A program made the translations under genes and the position numbers. From Arcobacter aquimarinus (lineage in GTDB: Bacteria; Campylobacterota; Campylobacteria; Campylobacterales; Arcobacteraceae): a DNA stretch of 64,000 bases. The stretch lies in NCBI RefSeq assembly GCF_013177635.1, contig NZ_CP030944.1:2418001-2482000 (forward strand), read 5' to 3'. The notes beneath the pieces are model-generated. The model was not told the origin of the DNA, did no database searches, and saw only the letters and a program-made list of their open reading frames with translations. Each line of letters opens with the position of its first letter. Position 1 is the stretch's first letter. This document shows positions 59,766 to 64,000 of this stretch, piece after piece.

Positions 59766-59996
59766 ATGCACGAAAAAGCATATAGGTCAGTTGTAAAAAC
59801 TATCTCTTGGAGAACAGTTGGAACTTTAGATACGATGATTATTTCATATTTTGTAACGGGTAATTTAGTAATGGCAGCCTCAATAGGAACTATTGAATTA
59901 GTTACTAAAATGGTTTTATATTATTTTCATGAGAGAGCTTGGAATAAACTATCTTTTGGAAGAGTAAAAACACAAGAAAATGATTATCAAATTTAG
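59766..59996 (+). CDS. DUF2061 small membrane protein
   Basis: 76 residues with two membrane helices. KAYRSVVKTISWRTVGTLDTMIISYFVTG and KMVLYYFHERAWNKLSFGR are the DUF2061 signature. These often sit among sulfate-assimilation genes and may assist sulfate or sulfite handling at the membrane; this is inference from context here. Confidence 0.88.
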   Translation: MHEKAYRSVVKTISWRTVGTLDTMIISYFVTGNLVMAASIGTIELVTKMVLYYFHERAWNKLSFGRVKTQENDYQI

Positions 59997-60004
59997 GTTA
60001 TAAA

Positions 60005-60706
60005 ATGAGTAAAGAATTAATAGAAAATATAAATAAAGAATTAGAAAATAAATCAACTCAAGAAGTAGTAGCTTATTTTTTAACAAAATTTAAAAATGTA
60101 GCTTTAAGTTCAAGTTTAGCAGCAGAAGACCAAGTTTTAACAGATGTTATTTTAAAACAAGATAAGAATGCAACAATATTTACATTAGATACAGGAAGAC
60201 TTCATCCAGAAACTTATGATGTTATGGATGCAACAAATTTAAAATATGGTGTAAAAATTGATGTATTTTTTCCAAATAGTGAAAAAGTACAAGAGCTTTA
60301 TCAAACTCAAGGTGTAAATGGTCAATACGAAAGTATTGATAATAGAAAAAACTGCTGTAATATCAGAAAAATCGAGCCATTAAAAAGAGCTTTAAAAGAT
60401 GTTGAAGTTTGGATTACTGGTTTAAGAGCATCTCAAAGTGTTACAAGAGTTGATATGCCTTTAGTTGAATGGGATGAAAACTTTAAAGTAATTAAAGTAA
60501 ATCCTTTAATCAACTGGAGTGAAAAAGATGTTTGGGATTACATAAAAGAAAATAGAGTTCCATATAACAAACTTCATGATATTGGTTTCCCTAGTATTGG
60601 ATGCGCTCCTTGTACAAGAGCTATAAAAGAAGGTGAAGATATAAGAGCAGGAAGATGGTGGTGGGAGAACCCAGAACATAAAGAGTGTGGTTTACACAAA
60701 AAATAA
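60005..60706 (+). CDS. cysH: Assimilatory APS/PAPS reductase
   Basis: 233 residues, PP-loop family. LSSSLAAEDQVLTD is the nucleotide site. The Cys set NCCNIRK (about 117), GCAPCTR (about 200) and ECGLH near the C-terminus mark the iron-sulfur, APS-type enzyme rather than the clusterless PAPS type. It yields sulfite for the downstream sulfite reductase. Leader B follows the stop. Confidence 0.94.
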   Translation: MSKELIENINKELENKSTQEVVAYFLTKFKNVALSSSLAAEDQVLTDVILKQDKNATIFTLDTGRLHPETYDVMDATNLKYGVKIDVFFPNSEKVQELYQTQGVNGQYESIDNRKNCCNIRKIEPLKRALKDVEVWITGLRASQSVTRVDMPLVEWDENFKVIKVNPLINWSEKDVWDYIKENRVPYNKLHDIGFPSIGCAPCTRAIKEGEDIRAGRWWWENPEHKECGLHKK

Positions 60707-60708
60707 GA

Positions 60709-60834
60709 GTAAGGCTTTGTTCTCAAAGCCCTTTAGGTTTTGCTACTTTTAAGGATTTTTTACAAATTCTGTTAAAAAGTAGTTATATAAAAAAATAGGT
60801 TCCTTTAAAATGGGAACCATTTGAAAGGAAAAAA
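60709..60834 (+). ncRNA. Candidate cis-regulatory leader B (before cysD)
   Basis: Second copy of the structured leader. P1 is at 60713-60718/60725-60730, P2 at 60743-60750/60775-60782, and P3 at 60798-60803/60813-60818. The block from P1 through the 5' arm of P2 is identical to leader A apart from the P1 loop. In P3 a G-U pair becomes G-C and a C-G becomes U-G, both still paired. Confidence 0.7.
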
Positions 60835-61749
60835 ATGCAAATAAGCCAAGATAGGTTAACTCATCTAAAACAACTAGAAGCAGAATCAATGCATATTATG
60901 AAAGAAGTAGTAGCAGAATTTTCTAATCCAGCAATGTTATACAGTGTTGGAAAAGATAGTTCAGTTATGTTACATCTTTTACAAAAAGCATTTTATCCAG
61001 CGCCTCCACCGCTACCTTTAGTTCATGTTGATACAACATGGAAATTTAAAGAGATGATTGAGTTTAGAGATAAAAGAGCTAAAGAAGTTGGTATGGAACT
61101 TTTAGTTTATATCAATCCAAAAGGAGCAGAAATGAATATCTCTCCATTTACTCATGGTTCAGCGTTACACACAGATATCATGAAAACTGAAGGTTTAAAA
61201 AATATGTTAAACATTCAACAGTTTGATGCTGTTTTTGGTGGAGCTAGACGTGATGAAGAAAAATCAAGAGCTAAAGAGAGAATTTACTCATTTAGAGATA
61301 AAAACCATAGATGGGATCCCAAAAATCAAAGACCTGAACTTTGGAATATTTACAACGGAAGACACACAAAAGGTGAGTCTATCAGAGTATTCCCATTATC
61401 AAACTGGACAGAACTTGATATTTGGCAATATATCTATTTAGAAAATATTTCTATTCCTGATTTATACTTTGCAAAAGAAAGAGATGTAGTAGAATATATG
61501 GGTACAAAAATCATGGTTGACGATGATAGAATGCCTGAAAATTTGCGAAAAACAGCTAAAAAAGAGATGGTAAGATTTAGAACTTTAGGGTGTTATCCAT
61601 TAACTGGAGCAGTAAATTCAACTGCTACAACATTACCTGAAATTATTCAAGAAATGCTTATTTGTACAACAAGTGAGAGACAAGGAAGATTAATAGATAG
61701 TGATGGTGACGCATCAATGGAGAAAAAGAAACAAGAAGGATATTTTTAA
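60835..61749 (+). CDS. cysD: Sulfate adenylyltransferase subunit 2
   Basis: 304 residues. The PP-loop is [13 protein letters not shown] (about 39-51). [21 protein letters not shown] and the C-terminal [13 protein letters not shown] are CysD-typical. With CysN it forms APS from sulfate and ATP. The gene follows leader B and overlaps nothing; cysN starts after 1 nt. Confidence 0.97.
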   Translation: MQISQDRLTHLKQLEAESMHIMKEVVAEFSNPAMLYSVGKDSSVMLHLLQKAFYPAPPPLPLVHVDTTWKFKEMIEFRDKRAKEVGMELLVYINPKGAEMNISPFTHGSALHTDIMKTEGLKNMLNIQQFDAVFGGARRDEEKSRAKERIYSFRDKNHRWDPKNQRPELWNIYNGRHTKGESIRVFPLSNWTELDIWQYIYLENISIPDLYFAKERDVVEYMGTKIMVDDDRMPENLRKTAKKEMVRFRTLGCYPLTGAVNSTATTLPEIIQEMLICTTSERQGRLIDSDGDASMEKKKQEGYF

Positions 61750-61750
61750 G

Positions 61751-63208
61751 ATGGCACATCAATCAGATTTAATTTCACAAAATATAGAACAATATTTAAA
61801 AGAACATGAGAATAAAGAAATCTTAAGATTTATTACTTGTGGAAGTGTTGATGACGGTAAATCAACTCTAATTGGAAGATTATTATACGATTCAAAAATG
61901 ATTTTTGAAGACCAATTAGCTGCTATTGAAAAAGATAGTAAAAAAGTTGGAACAACTGGTGATAAAATTGACTTAGCACTTTTAGTTGATGGATTAGCAA
62001 GTGAAAGAGAACAAGGTATTACTATCGATGTTGCTTATAGATTTTTCTCAACAGAAAGAAGAAAATTCATCATCGCAGATACTCCAGGTCACGAGCAATA
62101 CACAAGAAATATGGCAACAGGTGCAAGTACAGCTGATGTTGCTATTATTTTAATTGATGCAAGACAAGGTATTTTAACACAAACTAAAAGACACTCTTAT
62201 ATTGCAAGTCTTTTAGGAATTAAAAACCTAATTGTTGCAATAAATAAAATGGATTTAGTTAACTTTAGCCAAGAAGTATTTGAAAAAATCAAAAATGATT
62301 ATAATGAGATTATTGAATATCTTCCTCATAACAAAGATTTGAATATTCAATTTATTCCTATTTCTGCATTGGATGGAGATAATATTTTAACAAATTCTCC
62401 GAAGTGTCCTTGGTATAAAGAGCTTCCATTGATGCCGTTGTTAGACACAATTCCTATACATAAACAAGAGTCTTCTTCATTTAGACTTCCTGTTCAATAT
62501 GTGGTACGTCCTCATCTAAACTTTAGAGGTTTTAGTGGAACAATTGCAAGTGGGGAAATCAAAGTTGGTGATGAAATTACTGTATTACCATCAAGAAAAA
62601 CATCAAAAGTTAAATCAATAGTATCAAATGATATTAAAGATTTAAGACCAATTGGAAAAGATGAAACTGTTGAAACAATACAAAAAGCATTTGCTCCAAT
62701 GGCAACAACAATTACTCTTGAAGATGAAATTGATATTAGTCGTGGTGATATGATAGTTAAAACTGGAGATATTCCAAAAGTATCAAATCACCTTTCAGTT
62801 ATGGTTGTTTGGATGGATGAAGCTCCTATGAAACTAAATCAAAACTATGTAATCAAAAGAGCAACATCAGTAATTAATGGTGCATTTAATGCTATTGAAT
62901 TTAAAAAGAATATTAATACATTTGAAGAAATTGATGCAACAGAATTAGCATTAAATGATATTGCAAAATGTACTTTATCATTAGATAGAGAAATTGCAGT
63001 TGATCCATACCATGAAAACAGATACACAGGAAGTTTTATCATTATTGATAAATACAATAACTCAACTGTTGGGGCTGGTATGATTGTATCTTCAGTTGAA
63101 GGTTTTGCTCATTTAGAAGAAGAGAAAAAAGTTTATTCAAAAGCAGAAATTGAGTTAAATGAATTTATTAGAAGAAATTATCCTGAGTGGGAATGTAAGG
63201 CAATCTAA
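61751..63208 (+). CDS. cysN: Sulfate adenylyltransferase subunit 1 (GTPase)
   Basis: 485 residues, EF-Tu-like GTPase: G1 GSVDDGKST, G2 region EREQGITIDVAYRF, G3 DTPGHEQY, G4 NKMD. No C-terminal APS-kinase domain is present, in line with an APS-type CysH. I use the ATG at 61751, 1 nt after cysD, since an upstream start at 61700 lies in another frame of cysD and lacks a ribosome site. Confidence 0.96.
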   Translation: MAHQSDLISQNIEQYLKEHENKEILRFITCGSVDDGKSTLIGRLLYDSKMIFEDQLAAIEKDSKKVGTTGDKIDLALLVDGLASEREQGITIDVAYRFFSTERRKFIIADTPGHEQYTRNMATGASTADVAIILIDARQGILTQTKRHSYIASLLGIKNLIVAINKMDLVNFSQEVFEKIKNDYNEIIEYLPHNKDLNIQFIPISALDGDNILTNSPKCPWYKELPLMPLLDTIPIHKQESSSFRLPVQYVVRPHLNFRGFSGTIASGEIKVGDEITVLPSRKTSKVKSIVSNDIKDLRPIGKDETVETIQKAFAPMATTITLEDEIDISRGDMIVKTGDIPKVSNHLSVMVVWMDEAPMKLNQNYVIKRATSVINGAFNAIEFKKNINTFEEIDATELALNDIAKCTLSLDREIAVDPYHENRYTGSFIIIDKYNNSTVGAGMIVSSVEGFAHLEEEKKVYSKAEIELNEFIRRNYPEWECKAI

Positions 63209-64000
63209 TGTCTAATAATTTAGCTTTAAATATTGAAAAAATCAAAAAAGAGAAAAGTGGAATAGATGTCTTAGCCGATATCTATTTCCATGCTGTTTTT
63301 GGTGAAAAAATTAGTCCTGAAAATTTAGAAAGATTTAAATGGTATGGAATTTATGCACAAGATGAACAACAAAACTATTTTAGTATAAAAATTCCTCTTA
63401 ATATGGGAGAATTAAATTTAATCCAATTAAAAACATTAAGTCTTATATCTAAACAATTTAGTGATGATAGTTTGATTTTTTCAAATGAACAAAAAATTGA
63501 GTTTAAAAATATAAAGATTTTTGATTTACCAAAAATTTTCAAACTTCTTCAAGAAGTAAATTTAAACACTTTTTTTGAAGCAGGACACACAGTACGAAGA
63601 GTTTTAACTTGTCCCGTAAATGGAATAGATAAAACTCAATTAATTGATGTTGAACCTTTAGCAAATAAACTAAATGAAACTTTTATAGGAAATAAAAAAT
63701 TTGAAAATCTACCAAATAAACTACAAATTGCAATAAGTGGTTATGAAGAGGGTTGTGATGTTCAATTTACTCCTGATGTTAGTTTTAATGCAATAAAAGA
63801 TTCAAAAGAAAAAATTCTTTTTAATGTGAAGATTTTAGGTAATTCAATTGGTTTTATATCACCTTCACAAGTTTTAAAAACTGCAATTGCAATTGCAAAC
63901 ATTTATAAAGATTTTGGTGAAAGAGATGATGTTGAAAAAAGTAGTTTTGAATATCTTGTTAAAAATTTAGGATTAATTAGATTTTATGATATTTTAAATT
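63208..64000 (+). CDS. Nitrite/sulfite reductase-like hemoprotein, 5' part
   Basis: 264 codons visible, cut by the right edge. The ATG overlaps the cysN stop (TAATG). Features of the sulfite/nitrite reductase ferredoxin-like fold: ENLERFKWYGIYAQDEQQNYFSIKIPL at the start, GHTVRRVLTCPVNGID (about 129-144) and LPNKLQIAISGYEEGCD. The Cys ligands of the siroheme/4Fe-4S would lie beyond the edge. Context makes it the assimilatory sulfite reductase. Confidence 0.85.
   Translation, partial: MSNNLALNIEKIKKEKSGIDVLADIYFHAVFGEKISPENLERFKWYGIYAQDEQQNYFSIKIPLNMGELNLIQLKTLSLISKQFSDDSLIFSNEQKIEFKNIKIFDLPKIFKLLQEVNLNTFFEAGHTVRRVLTCPVNGIDKTQLIDVEPLANKLNETFIGNKKFENLPNKLQIAISGYEEGCDVQFTPDVSFNAIKDSKEKILFNVKILGNSIGFISPSQVLKTAIAIANIYKDFGERDDVEKSSFEYLVKNLGLIRFYDILN

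Overview
The window is an AT-rich, low-GC chromosome segment whose gene content points to the Campylobacterota, most likely the Arcobacteraceae (Arcobacter and relatives). Supporting genes are ccoG, a short archaeal-like pyrE, a small recJ, FlgO-type lipoproteins, a DUF493 protein, a stand-alone ThiD2-like protein, Crp/Fnr with a YgbA-type gene, and an assimilatory sulfate operon. Most of it is ordinary housekeeping sequence, with one accessory region at the left edge.

Layout. Positions 1-1818 (minus strand) carry tnsB (cut by the window edge, DD(35)E triad intact) and tnsA of a Tn7-like transposon. Reading away from tnsA, 1973-6521 (plus) is a tight four-gene cassette of nucleotide enzymes. 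It encodes an exonuclease-like/DUF429/nucleotide-kinase triple fusion, a short adenylosuccinate-synthetase-like protein with Gly in place of the catalytic Asp (a PurZ-like feature), a membrane-anchored dCTP-deaminase/dUTPase-fold protein, and a deoxynucleoside kinase. This is the best candidate for an undescribed system. From 6736 to 22792 there are core genes: a two-domain thioredoxin, ccoG, pyrG, recJ, two flgO-like lipoprotein genes, a DJ-1 gene, an LpxH-like gene, a patatin gene, dnaE, surE, rpsU and moaC. An rRNA operon (16S, tRNA-Ile, tRNA-Ala, 23S, 5S) lies on the minus strand at 23041-28476, with a near-consensus promoter at 28777-28805, long processing stems and a terminator.

From 29036 to 41718 are a BI-1 gene, the thiD2-like gene, bioC, secG, frr, pyrE, an MFS gene, a mechanosensitive channel gene, a corA/zntB gene, yaaA, and a Crp/Fnr regulator divergent from a ygbA-type gene across a perfect FNR-type box, then ung. 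Positions 41797-44853 hold a thiamine-diphosphate enzyme plus aldehyde dehydrogenase pair. Next come lemA with two TPM genes, gph and rof, a marR gene with a perfect palindromic operator before an MFS exporter, a chemoreceptor, a tandem hemerythrin protein, a toxin-antitoxin pair, and a hairpin-rich repeat-like spacer (54107-54269).

The right end (56987-64000) is sulfur assimilation: metY, an Rrf2/CymR-like regulator, cysK, a DUF2061 gene, cysH, cysD, cysN and a partial sulfite reductase gene. Two near-identical structured leaders of about 120 nt (58674-58801 and 60709-60834) sit before cysK and cysD. The substitutions between them preserve base pairing, so this is a candidate cis-regulatory RNA of the sulfur regulon.
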